Positions 1 through 9,809 of a stretch of DNA of 64,000 bases are shown piece after piece. The position numbers were made by a program, and so were the translations under genes. Source of the DNA: Quercus robur (lineage: Eukaryota > Streptophyta > Magnoliopsida > Fagales > Fagaceae); NCBI RefSeq assembly GCF_932294415.1, contig NC_065541.1:66742695-66806694 (forward strand), in the 5' to 3' direction. Within the stretch, counting starts at the first letter, position 1. Each line of letters starts with the position of its first letter. The notes under the pieces were generated by a model, which did not search any database, was not told the DNA's origin, and saw only the letters and a program-made list of their open reading frames with translations.

Positions 1-931
1 ACTCGGATCATATCATCTATGGTAGTTATTCACTTTGTTTCAATTATAGATACTAATTCCTAACTGATGCAAGGCTATGCTTTTATATTCGATCAAATTG
101 TTTGTGAAATAGTCACCTAGCATCTTGTATTCAAAATTTTTGAAAGACTATCGTTTCATATTTACTTAATGTCAATGATAACACACCGTTGAACATGAAA
201 CTGTATATTCTAATCGTTAGATCTGGCAACCAAAGAATCCAATTATAGTTTAAACATCCATTCTTCCGATCTTAGTTCAACTGTATTTATTAACTATTAA
301 GTAAGTTTAGGATTTTGGTAGGAGTTGGAGCTGCTCTCACATTCCTTTCAACGTAAAATTTTTTAGAAAAACAACTTGTTTTTTTTTGGGAAATATTTCT
401 TTAAAACAAAAAAAGTTTTATTTTAAAATATTTGGTTGCAACATTAAAAATGAGTTGGAGAACATTTTCTGTTATTTCACTTGTATAGAAAATTATTAAT
501 ATTTATTATAATTCCAAATAATTATATGAACTAAAACCTTCATTCACGAAAATAGAATCCATGGAAAAAAAATTTTCTATCTTTAAGCAATTTTGGAGCC
601 ACAAAGGAAAAATAATCCTTATATTCAGAATCTTCAAGAAAAATGAATTTGGTGAAATTATATGGTTTAAGGGAAAAGGGGGAATTGGAAAAAAATTCAA
701 TAGTCAATCAAGGCTAATCAATAGCAAGTCAATAGGAATTAGCAATTGATACATCCATAATATTTTTACAACAAATCATAAATATTAAGTTATTATTGGT
801 TCTAATTTGAATTTACTGTTGAATTTTTTTTTTTTTTGGCCCACCCATAACAACGTATAATAACTTGCCACTCAAAATTTGTTGTGAAAATGTTATTAAC
901 CTAATATTTCTCTAATAGTTAGTTTGGAAAG
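1..931. other. AT-rich intergenic stretch, no gene seen
   Basis: The stretch has many homopolymer runs and short open frames only. The longest plus-strand frame (561-749, 62 codons) has no recognisable motif and lies in purine/AT-rich sequence, so it is not called as a gene. Confidence 0.6.
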
Positions 932-934
932 TGA

Positions 935-1357
935 TGTAGGACAAAATATTCAAATTAATTTATGTAATTTTTATATTTGGTATTTTATGTAATTTTCATT
1001 ATTTTAAGTTTAGGGTATTTAATTTATTTTCTTCTTTTTAGGTGTTTTTACTATTGTTTAGTCAAATTAGGGTTTTATATGCTTTCATAGCCGCCTTAGG
1101 GTTTCTAATTGCCATAGGTTTTTTTTTTTTTTTAAACTATTTAAATGCATTGTGGCCTCCAAAGGTAATTCAATTTTCAAACTATTATCAATAAGCACAC
1201 GCTTTTGTCAATATTCTTCTTTGGTAGATTCTAATTTTATCATATTGTGGATTCAAGAAACTCCTCGTGGATTCGAGGTTTACTACCCAGGAACTAATAA
1301 TTTAGTTTCTTTTCATCAAAGAGAGCATAGTTTGTGCTTTCTTCAGGCTTCGTGACA
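935..1357 (+). repeat. 5' LTR of the decayed gag-only element
   Basis: It begins TGTAGGACA and ends CGTGACA. It aligns over most of its length with the sequence starting at 2398, including the shared block around TATTTAAATGCATTGT and the block containing TTTACTACCCAG. The exact start could be 932 (TGATGTAGG). Confidence 0.7.
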
Positions 1358-1362
1358 TCAAT

Positions 1363-1374
1363 TGGTATCAAAGC
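1363..1374 (+). promoter_or_regulatory. Primer-binding site, initiator Met-tRNA type
   Basis: TGGTATCAAAGC lies 5 nt after the 5' LTR. It differs at one base from the usual plant iMet PBS TGGTATCAGAGC. Confidence 0.7.
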
Positions 1375-1559
1375 CTTGACTTACCATGGTCTAATTGCTA
1401 ACCAACATCACAACAACAACGAATAACTTAGCGAGTATTACGTGACGTACAACAAGCACTCACAAATATCTATGCTAGGATGACACCGTTAAAGAATGGA
1501 AACAATAGGGATAATTGCAGTGGAGACGTCACTCACGAGCAACCTATTGATAAGCAAAT

Positions 1560-2252
1560 CTCATATAGGTCTTATAAGAGAGTTGCAAGTTTTAATGGTT
1601 ATTTTTAAAAGAAGATTTTCTTGATTGGTTACTTGATTTATTTGACTTTTAGAATATTTCTTATGAGAGAAAAGTTGGACTTGCTTTGTATAAACTTAGT
1701 GAAAATGCCTTAAGTTGGTGGGAACAACCGAATGGGTACAATTTGATAGAACCCAACAAGGTCAACACAAAATTCGTTCATGGTCCAAGATAAAAAATAT
1801 GCTTGCTATCAAATTTTATCCTTTGGATTGTGATGAACTTTTGTCATATACAAAACAAGATTATAATTATTGGCAAAGAAGTTCACACTTGAATTATTTT
1901 GAAGAGCCATATATTCCACCATTAAGGGAAGAATTGCATGTTCGAAAAAATACTTTTCTTGAAGAAAATGTAGAAGTCAAAGAAGAAAACATAGAGATTT
2001 ATGAGAAAATTATTGAAGACCTTATTATAGAAGAAGATTAATGTGGAGGAGATTATCAAAGATCCTAGTATACATAAAGAAGAAATTATAGAGGAAGTTG
2101 TCAATGTTCTCAATGAAGTCAAGTTAGATGGTTTCAACGTTCAAACTTCTATTATTTTAGTGGGAGATACCGAAATAAATTTTATTGATTTTATTGGAGT
2201 GGAAAGATTTGATTTGATTAATAACTCTTATTTGGTGAATATTGTCAATTGA
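1560..2252 (+). pseudogene. Degenerate gag of the decayed element
   Basis: Frames around 1665-1740 encode a Gag-like stretch containing LSENALSWWEQ, the typical tryptophan-rich core of retrotransposon Gag. A second frame (1715-2041) continues with a Gag-like helix (LAIKFYPLDCDELL) and then a Glu/Lys-rich tail. A third frame (2043-2252) encodes an acidic 69-codon tail. At least two frameshifts and several stops separate these pieces, so no intact Gag can be made. No zinc knuckle or pol domain follows. Assignment to Ty3/gypsy rests on the Gag style and the PBS. Confidence 0.6.
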
Positions 2253-2763
2253 ATGAAGATCGAAGGATAAGAAGTTCAAGTTTGGCAAGAAGACAAGGAA
2301 GATGAAGTATTCAAAGTATTTGTTCTCTTGGTATTGATGATTTCAGATTTCAACTATCAACTCGAGGACAAGTTTGTTTCAAGTAGAGGGGTCCGATGTA
2401 GGATAGAATATTCAATTTAATTTATGTAATTTTTATATTTGGTATTTTTATATAATTTTTGTTATTTTAGGTTTAGGGCATTTATTTCCTTCTTTTTAGG
2501 TGCTTTTAATGTTATTTAATCAAATTAGGATTTTATATGTTTTCGTAATCACCTGAGAGTTTCTAGTTGCCCTAGGTTTTGCTTTTACTATTTAAATGCA
2601 TTGTAGTCTCCAAAGGTAATTCAATTTTCATATTAATAAAAATTCAGACTTTGTCTATTATTCTTTTTTAGTGGATTTCAGTTTATCACCTTGTGGATTC
2701 AAAAAGTCCATTGTGAATTTGAAGTTTACTACCCAGAAACTAACAGTTTAACTTTTATCCATC

Positions 2764-3572
2764 GAAGATTCTAGCTTTTTGCTCGTAATTTTAAAAAAAT
2801 TTACCAATATGATATTTCGAAACTATATAGGAATATGCCCCTGTTTCGATACTCGATTACCTTAAAATCGAGTTTCAATGAAATACTCGATTCATAGAAA
2901 ATCGAGTTATGCCCAATAAAACTATTAAAAAAAATTCATGGAACTCGATTTTAGGGAAGTCGAGTTCCAAAACGCCGCTATAAGGCTTTAAAACGTCATT
3001 ATAGGGCTTAAAAACGCCACTATAGGGCTCCTTGAACCTGGTATGGAGACTTATAAAAAAAATTAGCAGGAAAACGCCGCTATAGGGATTTAAAACGCCA
3101 CTATAGGGTTCCCTGAACAGGGCGACCACACTTATAAAAAATTTTGCAAGAAAACTCCGCTATAGGGTTTTAAAACGTCACTATAGGACTTAAAAACGCC
3201 ACTATAAGGCACTCTGAATATGAGACAATCACACTTGTAAAAAAATTTGCAGGAAAACGCCGCTATAGGGCTTTAAAACGTTACTATAGGGCTTAAAAAC
3301 ACCACTATAGGGCTCCCTGAATATGGCGCGGTCACACTGATAAAAATTTTTTTGCATGGAACTCGATTTCCTGAAACTCGAGTTCCTAGCTTTTTTATTT
3401 TTATTTTTTAAGTTTGATCGGGCATAACTCGATTTTCTACAAATCGAGTATTTAATTGAACTCGATTTTAGGGTAATCGAGTATCAAAACAAGGGCACGC
3501 CCCTATATAGTTTGCAAATAGGGACATATTGCCAATTTTTTAAAAAATTAAGGATAAAATGCCAGAATCTCC
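2764..3572. mobile_element. Non-autonomous Mutator-like element inserted in the 3' LTR
   Basis: An element of about 809 bp flanked by a 10-bp direct repeat TTTATCCATC (2754-2763 and 3573-3582). Its ends are inverted repeats of roughly 160 bp: the left end starts GAAGATTCTAGC and the reverse complement of the right end starts GAGATTCTGGC. Both inverted repeats then carry the same series of ACTCGATTTT/TCGAG motifs. The 3' LTR of the host retrotransposon resumes on the far side, which confirms insertion. A 9-11 bp target duplication plus long inverted repeats is the Mutator (MULE) signature. No transposase is present; the interior is a tandem array. Confidence 0.75.
2969..3357. repeat. Tandem array, about 102-bp unit, 4 copies, inside the MULE-like element
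   Basis: Copies start at 2969, 3071, 3151 and 3254 (lengths about 102, 80, 103, 104). Each begins AAAACGCCGCTATAGGG-like, and most contain two or three further CGCCACTATAGGG-type sub-motifs. The short second copy lacks one sub-motif. Confidence 0.8.
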
Positions 3573-3734
3573 TTTATCCATCAATAAAAATATCGTTTTT
3601 TTTAGGTTTCCGCAACATAAAAAAGAGAGAAAGAAGGGGGCGAAGAGAAAGTAATTTTCAATTGAAAATAACATAACACAAATCCCAATATATCAAAAGA
3701 TACTCTTATTTACACACAAGACAAACATTGTCTT

Positions 3735-3845
3735 ACCACCGAGCCTAGTTGCCCAAGTAGTACCCGGTTCCTTAAGTAACCTCAAGCTCAGGGGTTCAAT
3801 CCCACGAATAAACAATTACCCAAAAAAAAAAAAAAAAAGAGGAAG
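3735..3845 (+). mobile_element. tRNA-derived SINE with 19-bp target duplication
   Basis: An A-box-like TAGTTGCCCAAGTAG and a B box GGTTCAATCCC (RNA polymerase III internal promoter) are followed by a poly(A) tail. The body is flanked by a perfect direct repeat ACAAGACAAACATTGTCTT at 3716-3734 and 3846-3864. Together these are diagnostic of a SINE insertion of about 111 bp. Confidence 0.85.
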
Positions 3846-3864
3846 ACAAGACAAACATTGTCTT

Positions 3865-4285
3865 CTATGACAGATACAGCAAAACTATACTACTAAACTT
3901 TTTTTGACAATCGTACTACCAAACTTTTTAGAGTGTTGTCAATCTAAAAACTTTAATACATATTATTAGGTGGATAAGGACTACCTTTATTTTTTACCGG
4001 ATCAAAATAAATTCAAATAAGTAAAGTTTTTTTTTTTTTAAATGCAATAAGTAATTAAGTTAAAATAGGAAACTTGCTAATTTTTTTTTCCCGGAGAAAT
4101 TCTAGTTACACAACATTTTTACAAAAAATTTACAACATATTTTAGGTGATAAATTGTAATTGACAATTATTGGTGAGAAAATAAGTAATTTTGATAATTG
4201 ACCAAACTTAGAATTAGTAACAACTTACTACATAAGATTTATTGTGAAATTTTTGTATACACAATTTTTTTTTTTGAGAAAAAAA
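3865..4285. other. AT-rich intergenic, nothing recognised
   Basis: The stretch contains T/A runs and no coding frame of note. Confidence 0.5.
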
Positions 4286-4450
4286 AAAAAATATATATAT
4301 ATATATATAAATTTGATAATTACAATGAGAGAGGGGATTTAAACTTTAGGTGTATTCATTAGAAATACCAAAAAATGTCATTTGAGATATAAAGCTCTTA
4401 AGATAAGCTTTTTGCTATAAAATCCTCTCTCCAATTGTAATTATCGAATA
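4286..4450 (-). mobile_element. SINE relic on the minus strand with an opposed half-SINE
   Basis: The reverse complement of about 4290-4410 reads as a tRNA-derived SINE: an A-box-like TATATCTCAAATGAC, a degenerate B box AGTTTAAATCC, then a CCCCTCTC/TTGTAATTATCAAAT tail region ending in (TA)n/A-rich sequence. The same tail (AAATCCTCTCTCC to GTAATTATCGAAT) recurs on the plus strand at 4415-4447, so two copies of the family face each other and form an imperfect inverted repeat. The same family recurs at 58431-58552. Confidence 0.6.
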
Positions 4451-4474
4451 TGTGTGTGTGTGTGTGTGTGTGTG
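4451..4474. repeat. (TG)12 microsatellite
   Basis: An uninterrupted TG dinucleotide run directly after the half-SINE tail. Confidence 0.95.
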
Positions 4475-4814
4475 GTGGTTTGTTCTTAATAACCTTGGGC
4501 TTGAACCCTCAATTTACTTGTACTCTAGACTGGGTTTATCCCATAATGAGAGACCCAAAGAAGTGATTGGTGGCGTCACTGATGGTGTTAAGGATTTTTC
4601 TCGAGACTAAACTACCTTACTTTTAGCTCGGCCGTAAAGGCTACCAAGTAGCCAAACCCCCTCTTTAGAATCCAAACAGGACTTCCTTCTCTCTAGAATG
4701 TGTTTCTCTTGTGTCTCTCTCTTCAATTTTTCTAACCTCCCATTTCCCTTACCCTTTCTCTATTTACATCCTTCTTTGAGTAGGGGCGCCATGATGAGCA
4801 AATATTTTGTGCCA

Positions 4815-5153
4815 ATGGGCCCCACCGTTTAGTTGGTATGAGTGACTTTTTCAATCAGGGTCACTGTTGCTCAAGGTCAAATCCTGTGTCAATGAGATGA
4901 CCCACTTTCAGAGATAGAAGCAAACTCCTAATAACTTGTGCCTGACACGGGGTTCATGCTCAATGGGTGGAAGTCCCCAAGGCACTATCCAAGATCCTTG
5001 GCTATAGGGATTCGCAGAAACGCGAGCAGACAAGTCCTCATCCTAGGCTCCCTCCCAGTGCATTTTTTGGCTATATGGGCCGTAGTAGGGTCAAAATCGT
5101 AATGACCAAGGGCCAATTACTCTGGGGAGTGGCCCGTGGTTCTCGGCACACTA

Positions 5154-5193
<40 letters not shown>

Positions 5194-5195
5194 AT
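4815..5195 (+). other. Possible SINE-like sequence ending in a (TA)n tract
   Basis: An A-box-like TAGTTGGTATGAGTG (about 4834) and a B-box-like AGGTCAAATCC (about 4877) sit about 40 bp apart. The sequence is GC-richer than its surroundings and ends in (TA)n at 5156-5195. No target duplication was identified, so this is tentative. Confidence 0.35.
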
Positions 5196-5299
5196 TAATT
5201 AAAAAAATCTTTTACAGGGTTACTTTTTTTCTTTTTTCTTTTTTTGCTAAATTTTTACAGGGGTTACCTGCAAAAAGATATTTCAGACTATTCATTTGA

Positions 5300-6540
5300 C
5301 TTTTTTTTTTTTTTTTTGGGGGGACCATTTCTGGGAGTGGATCCCTGCTAAAGGACAATATTACATATTATTTTAAATTTAAAAAAAAATAGTGAATAGG
5401 ACAAATAGTGGGAAAGTCCAATTAATCTATCAAAATTTGTTTAAAAGCAAGAGAATACAGTTTATAAATTCAATATTTGAGGATTTAAATAATACCGTGT
5501 AGTATATGATATTGGCAAGTTGATCCATGAAATGCCAAGATCAATCGACCGGAAAGGACCACCTGATCCTGACTAAACACAGTTGAATGCAAGACAGCTA
5601 GAGTGTGGGACATTGTGGAGGAAAGTCTCATGAGGAAAAGTACCATTTCCCCCAATGAAAATATAGGCACAGACCTTTTATTTTTTGGGGGTTCCTTTTT
5701 ATTTCTTTATTTATTGATTATGAAGCATGAAGAGTGTGGAGTGTGGACTGGGAGAAAACCATACCACCAAATGACCGGCACATTGATTCTTTTTCCAATT
5801 CATTAATATCTTATCAACTAACGGAAGAAAAAGCATGAAAACCATTTCAAATGTCTCATCAAAGAAAAAGTAAGAAAATTCATTAAGATGTATGGCTAAA
5901 GGAGATGTCCAAATTCCAATTATTGGGATTCCCAATTCAGCCTATCTTTAAGATTTGATTGTCCAATCTGTTTCTTAAATTTCAAATTAGGTATACTGCC
6001 AAATCAAGGCCATAGAAGTTGGACACGGCTTTCTACCGGCAGGAACTTTGAACCTTCAAATCTTACAATAAATATAGGAATAAAAAATTTTCATGACACA
6101 TTGTGATTGATGTAAATTATAAATAATATCACAATTAGGTAAGATTGATGTTATTTTTATTTTTATTTTTTTAAAATAATTCGTTAGTTAGAAGAAATGA
6201 GGATTTAAATTCTAAAGTCTGAATATCTCTATTAAAAACACTATAAAATATTAACTAATTGAACTACAAAATTTTTGACAAATGTTATATTACAATGAGA
6301 TTATTATTATTTTTTTTCATTAAAAAACAAGGGTGCATGATTTCTTATCTTAAAGATAGGCTGCACGATATAGACTTTGTAGAAAAGTGTAATCACCACA
6401 AAAGGAAACTTCGCCCATCCTTTTGGTACCGACTTATTTGATTTGTTATTGATATTTTATTGTGAAAGTGTAATCACCACAAAAGATGAAAACAATTTTT
6501 GGACCATACCCTTTGACCTTTGTCACACATATTTCTATAC
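5300..6540. other. Intergenic, nothing recognised
   Basis: AT-rich with short unrelated open frames on both strands. No domain or element ends are visible. Confidence 0.5.
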
Positions 6541-6712
6541 AATTATATGATATACTGTGATCTATTATATTTCACTTTCACATGAATCCACTAATTACAA
6601 CCTAACATATTAAAGTTGTGGCAAATTATTATATGATATACTGTGATCTATTATCTTTCACTTTCACATGAATCCACTAATTACAACCTAACATATTAAA
6701 GTTGTGGCAAAT
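6541..6712. repeat. 86-bp tandem duplication, 2 copies
   Basis: Two nearly identical copies (period 86) run from ATATGATATACTGTG to GTTGTGGCAAATTA. The copies differ at about one position (TATATTTC against TATCTTTC). Confidence 0.9.
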
Positions 6713-6980
6713 TAAATTGTTACACAAAATAGTCGGTGGTGACTTTAGAAATTTTTTCCAAAGTAGTAATTAAGAAACTTAAATTATACAATATTTAATA
6801 AAAAAATATAGTTATATCCCATTATCAATGCTGCAAGCTATATATATCTCTTTCAAAATTTTAGTTAAATAAAATTTTTCTTGGATTTTTCTTTTTGTTT
6901 GTAAAGGCCCAATATATTGTTAAAATGACCAAAATTTGACTACAAACTACAACTTTCGCTAAACAAATTAACATGACTAC

Positions 6981-7646
6981 TGTACGACACCGAGATCCCA
7001 GGCCCACACAGGCCCTGGACCCTATCCCATATAGGCCATGGGCCCAATCCCACGCAGGCCCTGGGCCCAATCCCACGCAGGCCCTGGGCCCAATCCCACG
7101 CAGGCCCCGGGCCGAGGCCCATACCAGCCTTGGGCAAAGGTCCAACAGAAAAGTCCGGTTGTCCTGCGCCCTTCTTGGAGCTTCCTTCATGTGCGAACAA
7201 GCGTAGGGTATTGAATTCCGAGAGGTGATCGGACAAACATTCCCGGTCAAATATGCGAGCTGTGCCGGGGAAATTGTGATATTCCCGGGGAATTGAGTTG
7301 CCGAACATAGTCGGTCAAAACGGAGCCAAGTTCCAAGATCGTAAATGCTGCACCGCCCTTTTACCTAAACACCCACTTTAATCAGATAATATTGGACCTC
7401 CAGTAGCACTAACGGTGGCTGTAATCATAATCTCCCCACTAACCTAAGCTATAAATAGAAGAAAGTTGGAAGAAGAAGGGGTTCAGAAAAATTGAGAGAA
7501 AACAGTCAAGGAGAGGGTATCAACTGAGTGTTACTTTGAGTCTCTCTGCCGAGAACGACCCATTGTAGGAAATCCTTAAGCCCACTACAAATAAATTGTT
7601 AGCCCAAGTGACCCAAGGTCCAGAAGTCTTGTACTTGGTTCTTACA
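6981..7646 (+). repeat. 5' LTR (666 bp) of the Tat element
   Basis: TG...CA termini. The U3 part contains four tandem copies of a GC-rich unit of about 23 bp (GGCCCTGGGCCCAATCCCA-like, about 7007-7110). A TATA box lies at 7450. Relative to the 3' LTR it carries 26 extra bases near 7273-7310. Confidence 0.95.
7450..7457 (+). promoter_or_regulatory. LTR TATA box (genomic RNA promoter)
   Basis: TATAAATA in the 5' LTR, about 200 bp before the LTR end. The same box is at 17758-17765 in the 3' LTR. Transcription would begin near 7480. Confidence 0.7.
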
Positions 7647-7647
7647 A

Positions 7648-7665
7648 TTGGCGCCCACCGTGGGG
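7648..7665 (+). promoter_or_regulatory. Primer-binding site of the Tat element
   Basis: TTGGCGCCCACCGTGGGG starts 1 nt after the LTR. The TGGCGCC start is common for PBSs of plant Tat/Athila elements. The exact tRNA was not assigned. Confidence 0.7.
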
Positions 7666-7709
7666 CTCTCCTACGAAGCTGTGGTTTGAGTGAGACTCAA
7701 GCAAGGGAG

Positions 7710-9803
7710 ATGTTTGAGGAGCGTTCAGGGGGGCACGTTCCGAGCAATTCCGCAGGATCTTCTCGGGGATCGACGTGGAGGGAGAGAAGGCAGAAACGGC
7801 TAGAGGATAGGGAGCATCCAAGAGGAGAGGAAAGGTCCGGATTGGGAGAAGGATCGGCCCAGACACACCGGACAATTTCAAGCGTCTCAGCACATCGGCA
7901 ATATGATGATAGAGACCGGGAGCTGGAGCGGTTACGCAGATTGGTGATGGACTTGGAGCTGGAAGCAAGGGGTCGACGCCACGAAAGGAACCACAACCCC
8001 CAACCCAGGAGAAACCGTGGCGAGGAAGGTTCCAGCCGATCTGTTACACAACAATACCGAGACCGATCACGCTCTCAAGAGTCACATCGACACTCCCGGG
8101 AGACTCGTCGTAGACGGGACCGTTCCCGGTCGCATGGATATGATAACCAAGGGTCAGAGTCGCCAGAGGAGCGGCGGCACCACAACGCCGCGATGGATGC
8201 CATGAGCAGAGCCTTGCGGATGGCAGCCCGGTCTCCATTCTCTGATGAGATTGAACGGGCACCAATGCCGAGCAGATTCACGCGTCCACCATTCAATTCC
8301 TACGAGGGAAGGACAGACCCCGTGGAGCATGTCAGTCATTACATCCACATGATGTCTTTGCATGCGCACAACGATGCATTGATGTGTAAAGTATTCCCCT
8401 CTAGTCTCGGCTCTACCGCACTAAGATGGTTCAATGGGTTGCAGAAAGGTTCTATACACAGCTTCGCCGAGCTGATTCAGGAATTCGGCAGCAGGTTCGT
8501 AACATGCAGCCGGGTGCAACAACCGGTCGACGCATTGCTCTCCATGAAAATGAGGGTCGGGGAAACCCTTCAAAGTTATGCCAGTCGATACTGGGAACTC
8601 TACAACGAGATTGGTGGAGGAAACGAGAAAATTGCGGCTAGCACCTTCAGGATGGAGCTCCCCGAAGATTCTGAATTGCGGGAGTCGCTGACAAGGAGAC
8701 CCCCGGAGGATATGAGGCAACTAATGAGACGCATAGAGGAGTACAAACGCCTGGAGGATGACCGGCTGCAAAGCAGGGGGAAGGCTCCTTTTACGGGGAG
8801 ATCTCGGCAAAGCATCTTGCTGCCAAAGCCAAAAAGGGACTTCAGAATGCAGGAACCAGAGGTGCAGATCGAAGGGGTTAATGCATTGTTTAAAGAGCCC
8901 GTGCACAAAATACTGGAACGGATAAGGAACGAGCCGTTCTTCAGATGGCCGAACAAAATTGGGGGCGACCCATCTCGGAGGAACCAAAACCTATACTGCA
9001 CCTATCACAGAGACAAGGGGCACACCACCGAGCAGTGTAGGGTATTGAAAGATCATCTCGAACAGTTAGTGAAGGCAGGGCACCTGAAAGAGTTTGTAGC
9101 AGATTCCACTGATCGGGAGACCGGACAGGGCGCCCAACAGAAAAGGAACCCCCTTCCACCACCCCTGGGGGTAATCAACGTCATTCATGCCGCACCGAGA
9201 AGAGCAGCAGCGGCAAGAAGGGTAATGACAGTGGCTTGCGCGGAGGGAGAATCATCCAAGAAGCGAAAGAAAGTTGGACGGTTGGACATCTCGTTCGGAG
9301 AAGATGATTTGGAAGGAACGATCCAACCTCACGACGACGCTTTGGTGGTGACAGCCCGGATAGGCGGATTCTTGGTGAAGAGGGTGATGATTGATCAAGG
9401 TAGTGGGGCTGACGTCATGTACCCGGACCTCTTCGAAGGGCTCGGGCTAAAAACTCAGGATTTGGCAAAGTATGACACGCCATTGGTCTCGTTTGACGGG
9501 AGAGTTGTGATTCCCGAGGGGCAAATCTCTCTCCCAGTGGACATGGAGGGCAAGGAAGTTATAGTTACATTCATAGTAGTCCGATCATTCGCACCTTACA
9601 CCGCAATCCTGGGGAGGTCGTGGATTCACGCCATGGGGGCTGTTTCGTCCACTCTTCACGTGAAAGTAAAATTTCCTACTGAGTATGGAGTTGTAGAGGT
9701 AAGGGGGAATCAACAGGTGGCGAAGCAATGCCTCGTAGCCGCGGTCCGGTGGGAAAAGGAACAGCTCGGTCAAGCTGAGCACGCCGAGAAAGAAACTGCA
9801 TAG
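7710..9803 (+). CDS. Gag-protease polyprotein of the Tat element, ending in UAG
   Basis: The frame is open from 7596, but that lies inside the LTR; the first Met after the PBS is at 7710, giving 697 aa. The N-terminal third is Arg/Ser/Glu-rich. A retrotransposon Gag domain follows (starting about residue 190, PPFNSYEGRTDPVEH, with the conserved ALRWFNGL and YWELYNEI). A variant zinc knuckle CTYHRDKGHTTEQC (near 8998-9040) comes next, then the aspartic protease with active-site MIDQGSGAD (near 9388) and the flap-distal AILGRSWIHAMGA (near 9604). The frame ends in TAG at 9801-9803 and continues in the same frame into pol without another stop. Gag would form the particle; the protease would mature the polyprotein. 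Confidence 0.9.
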   Translation: MFEERSGGHVPSNSAGSSRGSTWRERRQKRLEDREHPRGEERSGLGEGSAQTHRTISSVSAHRQYDDRDRELERLRRLVMDLELEARGRRHERNHNPQPRRNRGEEGSSRSVTQQYRDRSRSQESHRHSRETRRRRDRSRSHGYDNQGSESPEERRHHNAAMDAMSRALRMAARSPFSDEIERAPMPSRFTRPPFNSYEGRTDPVEHVSHYIHMMSLHAHNDALMCKVFPSSLGSTALRWFNGLQKGSIHSFAELIQEFGSRFVTCSRVQQPVDALLSMKMRVGETLQSYASRYWELYNEIGGGNEKIAASTFRMELPEDSELRESLTRRPPEDMRQLMRRIEEYKRLEDDRLQSRGKAPFTGRSRQSILLPKPKRDFRMQEPEVQIEGVNALFKEPVHKILERIRNEPFFRWPNKIGGDPSRRNQNLYCTYHRDKGHTTEQCRVLKDHLEQLVKAGHLKEFVADSTDRETGQGAQQKRNPLPPPLGVINVIHAAPRRAAAARRVMTVACAEGESSKKRKKVGRLDISFGEDDLEGTIQPHDDALVVTARIGGFLVKRVMIDQGSGADVMYPDLFEGLGLKTQDLAKYDTPLVSFDGRVVIPEGQISLPVDMEGKEVIVTFIVVRSFAPYTAILGRSWIHAMGAVSSTLHVKVKFPTEYGVVEVRGNQQVAKQCLVAAVRWEKEQLGQAEHAEKETA

Positions 9804-9809
9804 CAATTA
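9801..9809 (+). promoter_or_regulatory. Candidate readthrough stop signal UAG-CAA-UUA
   Basis: The stop between gag-protease and pol is TAG followed by CAATTA. This fits the CARYYA consensus that makes the tobamovirus replicase stop leaky. The downstream frame is open and in phase. Function in this element is inferred, not shown. Confidence 0.6.

Larger units (their letters stand above)
935..3617 (+). mobile_element. Decayed gag-only LTR retrotransposon (Ty3/gypsy-like) with a Mutator-like element in its 3' LTR
   Basis: Two related, diverged LTRs bracket a core of about 1 kb. The 5' LTR is about 935-1357. The 3' LTR starts at 2398 with TGTAGGATA, is interrupted at 2763 and resumes at 3583, ending near 3617 (CGCAACA against CGTGACA in the 5' LTR). 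A primer-binding site matching initiator-Met tRNA follows the 5' LTR, and a purine-rich tract (about 2380-2391) precedes the 3' LTR. The core has gag-like remnants and an acidic tail but no protease, reverse transcriptase or integrase, so it is a non-autonomous or internally deleted copy. No clear 5-bp target duplication was found. LTR divergence is high, so this is an old insertion. Confidence 0.75.

Noticed and set aside
3740..3800. tRNA gene suggested by A and B boxes
   Set aside because: There is no cloverleaf or acceptor stem. The poly(A) tail and 19-bp target duplication show a SINE.
7596..7709. Start of Gag at 7596
   Set aside because: That codon lies inside the LTR upstream of the PBS. 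The first Met in the internal region is at 7710.
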